DNA from: Salinicola corii
Lineage (GTDB): Bacteria > Pseudomonadota > Gammaproteobacteria > Pseudomonadales > Halomonadaceae
DNA: 64,000 nucleotides
Assembly: GCF_008298015.1 (NCBI RefSeq)
Contig: NZ_VTPX01000008.1
Location: 1 to 64,000, forward strand
Direction of reading: 5' to 3'
Under the pieces are notes generated by a model, which saw only the letters and a list, made by a program, of their open reading frames with translations, had not been told where the DNA came from and made no database searches. The translations under genes and the position numbers were made by a program. Each line of letters starts with the position of its first letter. Positions within the stretch are counted from its first letter, which is position 1. Positions 1 to 7,647 of the stretch are shown here, one piece after another.

Positions 1-3000
1 CCACTAGAGCCTGTATTTGATCGTTTGAAATATCTGTTCCCCTCCTGATAGTTACTTTGCGGGAGCGTTACGGCTTGGCCAGCGATTTTAAGCGTGGTCA
101 CCGCAGCGTCTTCGATATCGGCCGTCTTGATCTTCACATCCTGGATATCGGCCCACTGGATGATGATGTCCTGGACGTTGGCCCACTTGACCTTGAGATT
201 GACGGCATCGATGTAGTCGGCTTTCAGCTTGTTGCCATCGAACACCAGGTTGCCGTTCGTCGAGCGCAGCTTGGTCACGACCAGGGAGTCGATCAGCGCC
301 TGGGGAATGACGACCTTCCCCCCGGTAACGACGAATGCCGTCACCAGCTCACCGGAAATCGGGTTGAGGATCGCGAACTCATCGGCGACACCGACAATCT
401 GGATCTCCTCGCCGAACGCCTGCAGGCCCAGCATTCCCGTCTTGCCGTTGACGTTGACCGTGGTAATCGCCTGGGCGACGGCCCCGGTATCCGGGTCATA
501 GACGGCGCTGATGTTGTCTTCAACTGAAGCGAATTGATCATCGACCTCGACCCGGTACTCGTCCTGCCGTTGACTGACGGCACTCACGCCATCCGATAGC
601 GCCGCCAGCTCCGAGTGCAAGTTGGCCGACGTGTCGCCCAGCTCGGCATTGAGATCGAGTAGATCCTGCGCGAGCGCCTGCTGCTCGCTCGAGAGCGACG
701 ATAGCGCCGAGCGCAGGTTCGACGTCGTTTGGCCGAACTCGGTCTTCACCTCCTCGGTCTGCTGGGCCAGCGCCTGTCGCTCGTTGACACTCACCAGGCG
801 GTCGAACCGTATCGCGGCGCCCCCGGCGCTGGTTTGCACCTGGGTCGCGGACGACTGGAACGCGGTCAGCAGCCCATCGAAGCGCTGCACGCGACGCACG
901 TTCTCGATCACCGCTTCGGCGTCGCCGAGCTGCGTCGAGAGACTCGAGACTTCTTCGACCAGCCCCTCGGTTGCGCTGCTGAGCGCCGAGATCCGCTGTT
1001 CGAAATCCGACGTCGTCTCGCCGTAAGCCGTGGACAGTTGCGACAGTGACTGCGCGGTCGCTTTCTGCTCGTCTGCAAGGGTCGTGATGCGCTCGTCGAA
1101 GTCGGCCGTCGAATCGTCGTAGCTCGCCCCGAGCGAGGCCAGCGACTGGGCCATCGACTGCTGCTGGTTCGATAGCACGGTCAGCCGTTGATCGGCTTCG
1201 GCAGAAAACCCCTCGTAGGACGTTCGCAGGCTGTCGAGTGACTGCCCCAGGGCCTCGGCATCGTTGGCCACCGTCTCGATCTGCGAGCGCACGTCGGCCA
1301 GGCTGCCGTCGGTCTCCGACGTCAGCGCCTCGAGATGGCTGCCCAGCGATTCGGCTTCGCTGGCCAGCAGCGTGATGCGGTCGTCGAACTCGGTCGATGT
1401 GCCCTCGTACTCGCTGCGCAGTCCAGTTAGCTGACTGGTGATCGATTCGGTCGTCGTCACCAGCGCGGTGATCTGGCTACGCGCCGTCGCGATGTTGCCG
1501 CTCAGACGCGCGTCCAGTTCTTCAGTGGCCTGTGATAGCGACTCACCCTGCGAGATCCGCTGGATGCGCTCGACCGTATACGCCGCGCTACCGGCGGCGG
1601 TCTGCACTTGCGAGACCTGGCGCTCGAATGCTGACAACAGCCCATCGAAGCGCTGCACGCGACGTACGTTCTCGATCGCCGCCTCGGCATCGCCTAGCTG
1701 CGTCGAGAGGCGTGAGGTTTCTTCGACCAACCCCTCGGTCGCACTACTCAGCGCCGAGATCCGCTGCTCGAAATCCGACGTCGTCTCGCCGTAAGCCGTG
1801 GACAGGTGCGACAGTGACTGCGCCGTCGCTTTCTGCTCGTCGGCCAGGGTCGTGATGCGCTCGTCGAAGTCGGCCGTCGACGCATCGTAGCTCGCGCTCA
1901 ACGCCTGCAGAGACTGCGTCATGGCTTGCTGATCATTTGCCAGCGTGGTCAGCCGCTGGTCGGCCTCGGCGGAGAATCCCTCGTATTCGCTACGCAGCGT
2001 GCGGATGTCCTGAGACAGCGCCTCGGACTCGTTCGCCACGGTCGTGATCCGCGACTGAACCGTGGCGAAGCCATCCTCTACCTCGGATTTCAGGTTCAGA
2101 ACGTAATCGGCAATCGCCTGGGCTTGAGTCGTCACCGCTGTAATCCGGCTATCAAACTCCGCCGAGGTGCCCTCGTACTCGCTGCGCAGCTCGGTCAGGC
2201 TATCGGTGATCGACTGGGTCGTATCCACCAGCGTGGTGATCTGGCTGCGTGCCGTGGCGATGTTGCCGCTCAGACGCGCGTCCAGTTCCTCAGTGGCCTG
2301 TGATAGCGACTGACCCTGCGAGATCCGCTGGATGCGCTCGACCGTGTACGCTGCACTACCCGCTGCGGTCTGCACCTGCGCCGCTTGACGCTCGAACGCC
2401 TCGAGCATGCCATTCAGCCGGGCAATACGATTGGTCTCGGAGATCTCCGCGTCGTGGCCGTCGGCCCGCGAGTCGAGCGTCGAGACGTCCTCGGCGAGAA
2501 TGTCCGCTTTGGTATCCGCACCCTCGGCGATCGATTCCACCCCGTCGATGCGCTGGTTGGCATCGGCGATCTGGTCGTTGACCCCCGAGAATTCGGTTTC
2601 GACGTCGCTCGACAATTGATCAATCTCGGTATCGAGGTTGCCCAGCGCTTCCTCGGCGGCAGCCTGATCGGTTTCGATGCCATCGATCCGATCATTGGCG
2701 GCACCGATACGCTGATTGACGCCTGCCAACTCGGTATCGACGTTGCTCGTGAGTTGATCGACCTCGGTACCGATTTCGCCGATCAGTGCATCGGTCCGCT
2801 CGATGCCGGCGTTGGCCTCGGCCAGCCCGTCCTCGAAGTCGGTACGTGCGGCCGCAATTTGCTCGGCATTGTCGTTAATACCGTTCTCGAACTGGTCGAC
2901 CAGACCGCCAGGCTTGCGCAGGTCTTCGTCGACGGCGCCAAGGATGGCGTCGAAGTCTTCCCGCGTAGTGACCTTGAGTACGTAGAACTCGGACGACGAG

Positions 3001-5846
3001 TACACGGTGTAGGCCTGAACGTAATACCAGTAATCGGTACCGGGCTGCAGGTCGGTGTCGACCATGACCGCGGCGACGCCGAGATTGACCGCCCCGCTCT
3101 CGACCTGGCTCGGCTGGAGCTCGACGGCTGAGCGGTAGAAGCGGAACAGGCTGCCGGCGTAGATCGTCACCGGGCGCAGGGTCACGCTGAACGTGCCGAC
3201 CTCGGCATCGACGCCAGTGGGCGCGATGGCGGCCTGGCCGATCACGTCCAGCGCCACCTCGGCAGACCATGCCGAGACGCGGTCACGGTTACGGGCCCGT
3301 ACCTGGATCCCGTACTCAGCGTGCTGTTCGATGTCGGCGATCGCCAGCGACCCCGTTGCCGGGAACGGACCGGCATGGCTCCACTGCGGATTGCTCAGCA
3401 GCCGATAGCGCGCCTCCACCTGTACCGTCGGCGAGCCGACACGAACCGGGAAGATGTACGACACCCGGATCAGCGTCCGGTAGCTGCCATCCGCATTGCG
3501 CGATGCCGCAGTGGAGTCGCCCCGCGCGGAGGTGATCACCGGCGCCGGCGGCGCAACCTGGTTGGGGTCGATCGGGTTGGTGATGCCTGGGTCGTAGATC
3601 GGGTCGTTGGCGAAGTCGTAGATATCGATCGCCGCCGGCACCAGCGTCAACGTCGCGGTGAAGTCGGGGCCCGGGTCCACCCGGGTGATCTTGGTGTCGA
3701 TGGTCTCGCGATCCAGCACGCCATAGGTAACCAGGTCGCCCGGCTGCAGATCGTAGTCCTCGTCGCCGATCGAGAGCGTATCGACGTAACCCACCTCGTC
3801 GGCAGTGACCGGAATCAGCACTTGCTCGCCATCCTGCTGGCGCACGCGCAGCCCATACTGCCGTTCGGTGGTGTACTCGACTTCGCTGTCCAGCGTGATG
3901 CGATTGTTGACGTCGTCGATGGCCGAGATCCGCGCGCTGGCCAGGCCGACCTTCAGCACGTCGGAGGCCAGCGAGCAACGGTTGCCGCGCACTGCAGCCA
4001 GGTTCTCCCAATCCATATCGGCGGTGAACGTCTCGGGTCGGAGGATGGCCTGGCGCAGATAGTAGTTGCCCTGGAACGACGCCTCAGTGGCGCTGGTCAC
4101 GCCCTGCGTCTCGAAGTCTTCGAAGATGGTGGCGTTCTGCTCGGTGAAGCCATCGCGATAGACGATCAGCTCGGCATCGGTGCCGGTAGCCGCGCCGGTC
4201 TCGAAGTCGACGTATTTCACGCGGATCCCGTGTGGCAGCTTCCGATACTGACGGCTGGCACGCACGTTGGACGCATTACGCGGTGTGATCATCTGGGTGA
4301 CAGGCTCGCTGGGGCTGTCGCGGACGACGCCGTACAGTCCATCTTGCAGTGAGAACGAGCCCTGCCCGGTCGATGCGATGGCACGGCAGCGCTGGAACAG
4401 CGTCTCGTTGCCGTCGTGCACCCAGGAGTAGCCGAGGCCGGTCTCGTCACAGAACGCCGCCCAGGCTTGAATCTCGGGCAGGTTGACCTGGTCGTCGGTG
4501 ATCGGGCGTGGCACCTGCTCGCCGGTGAGCGCATCGAGGTAGGCCCATGCCGGATTGTTGGTCGCATCGAGCGTGAACGACTCACCGTTCCATACGCGGA
4601 GCACCGACTGCGTGCGGATCGAGAGCTGATCGACAACACCGTTGAGCTGATCAGTGGCTTTGATCCGCAGTGCCATCAGCACGTGCCGATCGTTACCGTA
4701 AGCCTCGTTATCGCCCTGAATCGTACGCAGCGCCGACCACTGGGCATCGGAAACGACAGCCTCGCGGTTGGGCCCATCGGTGCGCACGCGCGTCACACGG
4801 ACGTCGTACTGCCCCTTGGGGACGCTCCAGCTCCAATTCTTGCGCACGGTCGTCTTGGACTCCGACGACACGACAACGCTGCGCTGGGTGATCCACTCGC
4901 TCTGCCCGACTTCGCGCTGTTCGATCAGCATCTCGACATTGACCGGGGACATATCGCCGGTCGAGTTCATGGCGTAAAGCCCTGACGGCCAGACCACATC
5001 GACGCTGATCTCGGTCGCATCGACGGCAGTCGTGCGCACGGCGGAGACGTCATCCTGGGAACTCAGCAGATTCTTGCCGGTGGTGCGGTCCTGCAGGTCC
5101 AGGGCTACGCCCGGCACCTCCTCCACGATATCTTGGGTGTAGAGCGTCAGTTGGTCGCGGGTACCGATCTCCCAGCTCACCTCGTCGTATTCGCCCAGGT
5201 TTGTCTCGCCGATACGGATAGCAGCGCCGACATCGGCGTTAGCCAGCAACGGCAGTCCAGGGCCGACCCGGTGGCCAGCGATCTCCAGCGGGCCATAGCC
5301 GAGGCACAGCAGCATGCGCAGGTACTGGTCATCGCCGGCCGACTCAGTGACGTCGTTGCCCGCCTTGGGCGGGAACCAGCGCGGGTTCCCGTAGACGCGC
5401 GGGATCACGCCGTAGGGGTTGGCCCGGTTCTGGCTGCCGGTGAGCGAGCTGCGGATGGTGCTGCCGGATTGGGTGCCGGTGCTGGCATCGGGGGTTTTGG
5501 GGGGGATGAGCATGTTGATCGCCGTGCTGCCGGCGATATTGATCCCCGCCGCCGCAACCGCGCCCCAGGGGCCACCGATCGTGAAGCCGACGTAAGCCGC
5601 CGCCACAGCAACCGCCACTTGGAGGACTGAACCGAGAATGCCATCGTCGCCAGGAACGGCCACCACGTGTACGACGCCAGCCGGCAATACCTCTCCCCAG
5701 CGGGATTGGGGCCACGGAGTCCCGTTTACCTGGGCGTGCAGGCCTTCCATCTGTGGAACGATGCTGGAGAGTACGGCACCCTCGCCGAGGTCGACCTCGT
5801 AGATATCACTGCGCAGCGGGTGCGGGCGGGCGATAAGCGTCGTCAT
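1..5846 (-). CDS. Phage tail tip / host-specificity protein J, C-terminus beyond the window
   Basis: The reading frame is open from an ATG at 5846 (GAGG five bases upstream) to the left edge, giving at least 1,948 residues. The N-terminal 120 residues carry a Gly/Ala-rich hydrophobic stretch followed by NMLIPPKTP and an RVYGNPRW segment, as in lambda-type J proteins. The middle holds the tail-hub region, then fibronectin-III-like segments (around residues 750-950). After that comes a very long predicted coiled coil made of heptad-like Ser/Thr/Gln/Glu repeats. Two 256-residue copies of one unit lie in tandem there (see repeat). The segment nearest the edge has short beta-type repeats (for example ADIQDV, ADIEDA), typical of a fibre base. 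Family knowledge: J forms the tail tip and contacts the receptor. It is the last gene of the visible late operon. The true C-terminus, where specificity would lie, is not in the window. Confidence 0.93.
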   Translation of the reverse strand, partial: MTTLIARPHPLRSDIYEVDLGEGAVLSSIVPQMEGLHAQVNGTPWPQSRWGEVLPAGVVHVVAVPGDDGILGSVLQVAVAVAAAYVGFTIGGPWGAVAAAGINIAGSTAINMLIPPKTPDASTGTQSGSTIRSSLTGSQNRANPYGVIPRVYGNPRWFPPKAGNDVTESAGDDQYLRMLLCLGYGPLEIAGHRVGPGLPLLANADVGAAIRIGETNLGEYDEVSWEIGTRDQLTLYTQDIVEEVPGVALDLQDRTTGKNLLSSQDDVSAVRTTAVDATEISVDVVWPSGLYAMNSTGDMSPVNVEMLIEQREVGQSEWITQRSVVVSSESKTTVRKNWSWSVPKGQYDVRVTRVRTDGPNREAVVSDAQWSALRTIQGDNEAYGNDRHVLMALRIKATDQLNGVVDQLSIRTQSVLRVWNGESFTLDATNNPAWAYLDALTGEQVPRPITDDQVNLPEIQAWAAFCDETGLGYSWVHDGNETLFQRCRAIASTGQGSFSLQDGLYGVVRDSPSEPVTQMITPRNASNVRASRQYRKLPHGIRVKYVDFETGAATGTDAELIVYRDGFTEQNATIFEDFETQGVTSATEASFQGNYYLRQAILRPETFTADMDWENLAAVRGNRCSLASDVLKVGLASARISAIDDVNNRITLDSEVEYTTERQYGLRVRQQDGEQVLIPVTADEVGYVDTLSIGDEDYDLQPGDLVTYGVLDRETIDTKITRVDPGPDFTATLTLVPAAIDIYDFANDPIYDPGITNPIDPNQVAPPAPVITSARGDSTAASRNADGSYRTLIRVSYIFPVRVGSPTVQVEARYRLLSNPQWSHAGPFPATGSLAIADIEQHAEYGIQVRARNRDRVSAWSAEVALDVIGQAAIAPTGVDAEVGTFSVTLRPVTIYAGSLFRFYRSAVELQPSQVESGAVNLGVAAVMVDTDLQPGTDYWYYVQAYTVYSSSEFYVLKVTTREDFDAILGAVDEDLRKPGGLVDQFENGINDNAEQIAAARTDFEDGLAEANAGIERTDALIGEIGTEVDQLTSNVDTELAGVNQRIGAANDRIDGIETDQAAAEEALGNLDTEIDQLSSDVETEFSGVNDQIADANQRIDGVESIAEGADTKADILAEDVSTLDSRADGHDAEISETNRIARLNGMLEAFERQAAQVQTAAGSAAYTVERIQRISQGQSLSQATEELDARLSGNIATARSQITTLVDTTQSITDSLTELRSEYEGTSAEFDSRITAVTTQAQAIADYVLNLKSEVEDGFATVQSRITTVANESEALSQDIRTLRSEYEGFSAEADQRLTTLANDQQAMTQSLQALSASYDASTADFDERITTLADEQKATAQSLSHLSTAYGETTSDFEQRISALSSATEGLVEETSRLSTQLGDAEAAIENVRRVQRFDGLLSAFERQVSQVQTAAGSAAYTVERIQRISQGESLSQATEELDARLSGNIATARSQITALVTTTESITSQLTGLRSEYEGTSTEFDDRITLLASEAESLGSHLEALTSETDGSLADVRSQIETVANDAEALGQSLDSLRTSYEGFSAEADQRLTVLSNQQQSMAQSLASLGASYDDSTADFDERITTLADEQKATAQSLSQLSTAYGETTSDFEQRISALSSATEGLVEEVSSLSTQLGDAEAVIENVRRVQRFDGLLTAFQSSATQVQTSAGGAAIRFDRLVSVNERQALAQQTEEVKTEFGQTTSNLRSALSSLSSEQQALAQDLLDLNAELGDTSANLHSELAALSDGVSAVSQRQDEYRVEVDDQFASVEDNISAVYDPDTGAVAQAITTVNVNGKTGMLGLQAFGEEIQIVGVADEFAILNPISGELVTAFVVTGGKVVIPQALIDSLVVTKLRSTNGNLVFDGNKLKADYIDAVNLKVKWANVQDIIIQWADIQDVKIKTADIEDAAVTTLKIAGQAVTLPQSNYQEGNRYFKRSNTGSS
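865..2400 (-). repeat. Tandem 768-bp (256-codon) duplication inside gene J
   Basis: Matching landmarks lie exactly 768 bp apart: 871 and 1639 (AGCCCATCGAAGCGCTGCAC), 991 and 1759 (ATCCGCTG then CGAAATCCGACG), and 1561 and 2329 (TGGATGCGCTCGACC). The unit therefore occurs twice in frame (about 2400-1633 and 1632-865). A weaker third start follows, with AFQSSATQVQTSAGGAA replacing AFERQ-QVQTAAGSAA. The ends of the two units are almost identical, while the middle (around 1940-2160 against 1170-1390) has diverged. This suggests duplication followed by gene conversion or selection on part of the unit. It lengthens the coiled-coil shaft. Confidence 0.9.
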
Positions 5847-5864
5847 GCATACCTCAGAAGCGAA

Positions 5865-5889
5865 GAAACCCAGCGCTTGGCTGGGTTTC
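5865..5889 (-). terminator. Hairpin before J, terminator-like
   Basis: A perfect 10-bp stem (5865-5874 with 5880-5889) with a 5-nt loop lies between the lipoprotein stop and the J ribosome binding site. On the minus strand the 3' arm ends in GGGTTTC followed by TTCGCTTC, a weak U-rich tail. It may be an attenuating terminator. Confidence 0.45.
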
Positions 5890-5909
5890 GAAAGTAGTCG
5901 GGAGCTAGG

Positions 5910-6323
5910 TCAGAACATGGTTGGCGAGAGCGTTACCGAGAACGCCCCGTCGCTGGCCGTGCGGAAATAGTAGGTCTCGTCGGATGCTACAGTCTCGACG
6001 GAGGTATCCCTCCCACTGCATAGCATTCCACTCGACGCGGCTTCGATCAGTGTCCGCCCCGGCTTCACCTGGAACGTTGCAGCTTCCCCTGGCTCCAGGG
6101 TGGCGACACGCTCGCGGTTGATGTACACGTCGATCGAGCAGCCGGATCCAGTCACCCCGGTGTCACGCAAAACTTGGACGGTGCCGTATCCAGGCTGGGG
6201 CGCCTGCATGCTGTAGAGGCGGTCGGGCGGCACAGCGGCCGCTGATTCGGGCGTCGACGGCTGGTTGGCGCATCCCGCCAGCCCAAGCGCGACGATGGCG
6301 GCTACTACTGCGAGTGCTTTCAT
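5910..6323 (-). CDS. Prophage lipoprotein of unknown role
   Basis: 137 residues. It starts with a lipoprotein signal (MKALAVVAAIVALGLAGC), so Cys18 is the likely lipidated residue. The mature part is Pro/Ala-rich for about 25 residues. A small all-beta-looking domain follows, with two further cysteines (CSID and MLCSG) that could form a disulfide. A GGGGAGAC ribosome site precedes the ATG. It sits between the NlpC/P60 tail protein and J, where lambda has gene I. Lipoproteins near receptor-binding genes in other phages (T5 Llp, phi80/N15 Cor) block superinfection. That role here is inference from position only, and I do not recognise the family. Confidence 0.8.
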   Translation of the reverse strand: MKALAVVAAIVALGLAGCANQPSTPESAAAVPPDRLYSMQAPQPGYGTVQVLRDTGVTGSGCSIDVYINRERVATLEPGEAATFQVKPGRTLIEAASSGMLCSGRDTSVETVASDETYYFRTASDGAFSVTLSPTMF

Positions 6324-6361
6324 TCTGTCTCCCCTGAATGCACAACGCCGCTCTGGGGCGG

Positions 6362-6787
6362 CTATTCGGCCAGAATAGGCTTATCGGGGTTCGCAAACAA
6401 ATCGCCGCATCGGCGATAGACCCCCTCAACCCGGCTTCGCCACATCGGGCGCGCATAGCTTTCGATACAGGCGTTTTTCTGGTGGGTGGTATGCAGCATC
6501 CAGCCGGGCGAGATGACCAGACCGATGTGGTTGGGAGAACCTGCGACATTGAGCAGCACCACGTCATAGGCGTCAGGCGTGGTCACCGACCCCCATCCGG
6601 AACGGCCCTGCTCGATCATCTCGGCGGTGTGTGCGGTCAGTGTCTCGTCGTAGCCGAGGTTCGAGGGCAGCTCGATCCCCAGCCGATCAGCGTAGACGAG
6701 GCGGATCAGCCCCCAGCAGTCATAGGCGTCTGGTCCGCGGCCTTCGACCTGGTACGGCAAGCCAATGTATTCGCTGACGTCGATCAT
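6362..6787 (-). CDS. NlpC/P60-family tail assembly protein (lambda gpK-like)
   Basis: 141 residues. The motif DAYDCWGL near residues 20-27 carries the nucleophile Cys of NlpC/P60 cysteine peptidases. A conserved His lies in HIGLVIS (about residue 94). The length equals the NlpC half of lambda gpK. Family role: a tail-tip protein that may cut peptidoglycan during DNA entry or help tail assembly. It overlaps the upstream DUF1833 gene by 4 bp (ATGA), so the two are translationally coupled. Confidence 0.88.
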   Translation of the reverse strand: MIDVSEYIGLPYQVEGRGPDAYDCWGLIRLVYADRLGIELPSNLGYDETLTAHTAEMIEQGRSGWGSVTTPDAYDVVLLNVAGSPNHIGLVISPGWMLHTTHQKNACIESYARPMWRSRVEGVYRRCGDLFANPDKPILAE

Positions 6788-7275
6788 GACGAGAACATCG
6801 CCGGGGCCGTCCCGGGGTTGAAGATGTCCCCCGTGGCCGGGCTGTTCAGAATATCGTTGGCGTAGCCGATTTGCAGGGTCACCGATTCCGGAGTGATGTC
6901 CGCGCCCAGCAGAGAGAACTCCATGGGGCCCAACTCGGACGTGGTGCCGCCCTGACGGTTCACGCGTATCACCTCGATCGACACGCTCGGAGGCTCATCC
7001 ACGCTGCGCAGGAGCTCCACCAGCGTTCGCTCGACGTTGTCCACTGTCATGGTCAACTGAGGAACCTGCTCATCCGAGCTGGAGGGCAGGCTGAGCTGGA
7101 ACGGCAAGCCAATATAGGTGGCACCGTTGTGCTCGATGGATTCTGTGTTGTTGACCACCCTCGCGTAATTGGTCGAGTCGGGCTCGTAGAACGAAACCAG
7201 GGCGAGCATTACCGAGTCGGTGTGCTGGGCGAATAGATCGCGGAGCCCCTCCGCTGAGATGGAGCGTACGGCCAT
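6784..7275 (-). CDS. DUF1833-type phage minor tail protein
   Basis: 163 residues. The sequence runs from an N-terminal helix into a beta-rich body with the HNGATYIGLPFQLSLPSSSDEQVPQLTMTVDN-type pattern of DUF1833, shown here only in part. This family sits between the tape measure and the NlpC protein in many siphophages, as it does here, and is thought to belong to the tail-tip complex. The start is fixed by AAGGAGGTAGC directly before the ATG at 7275. Downstream it overlaps the NlpC gene by 4 bp. Confidence 0.8.
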   Translation of the reverse strand: MAVRSISAEGLRDLFAQHTDSVMLALVSFYEPDSTNYARVVNNTESIEHNGATYIGLPFQLSLPSSSDEQVPQLTMTVDNVERTLVELLRSVDEPPSVSIEVIRVNRQGGTTSELGPMEFSLLGADITPESVTLQIGYANDILNSPATGDIFNPGTAPAMFSS

Positions 7276-7290
7276 GCTACCTCCTTGGTC

Positions 7291-7647
7291 TCAGGGCACT
7301 GTTTGAATCTGGAATGAAACCCGCCAGGGCCGGCGCGGTGCGCCAGTCGGTTCGATGGTGTAGGGCGGGCTACCGATGATTCGACACCGGACGTCTTGCC
7401 CCGTACGCGGGTGCGGGATGGTGAATGGCACGGCATCCGGGGCGTCATCGCGAAAGAAGGTCTCGAATGTATCCAGTTGCTCGGTAGTCATCGCCACCCG
7501 CCCGGTGATGGTTCGATAGGCAGCGGTGAAGCGACGACGGGATTTGGGCGGCCCGCCGTCGACACTCGACTCGATGGTCTGAGACACCGGCGCTTCCTGA
7601 TAGCCATCGCGCAAGAAATCCGGCAGATCACTAGGCCAGGTTGCCAT
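7291..7647 (-). CDS. Phage minor tail protein, tail-tip module
   Basis: 118 residues when started at the ATG at 7647, which has GAGGGGCAGAGG before it. A longer frame to 7674 would add nine residues inside the tape-measure coding region and is less likely. The body (PDFLRDGYQEAPVSQTIES, then RRFTAAYRTITGRVAMT) and the end (GAPRRPWRVSFQIQTVP) resemble the small beta-sandwich tail proteins encoded just after tape measures in lambda-like phages (gpM-like position). No catalytic residues are visible. It overlaps the tape-measure 3' end by 17 bp. Confidence 0.75.
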   Translation of the reverse strand: MATWPSDLPDFLRDGYQEAPVSQTIESSVDGGPPKSRRRFTAAYRTITGRVAMTTEQLDTFETFFRDDAPDAVPFTIPHPRTGQDVRCRIIGSPPYTIEPTGAPRRPWRVSFQIQTVP

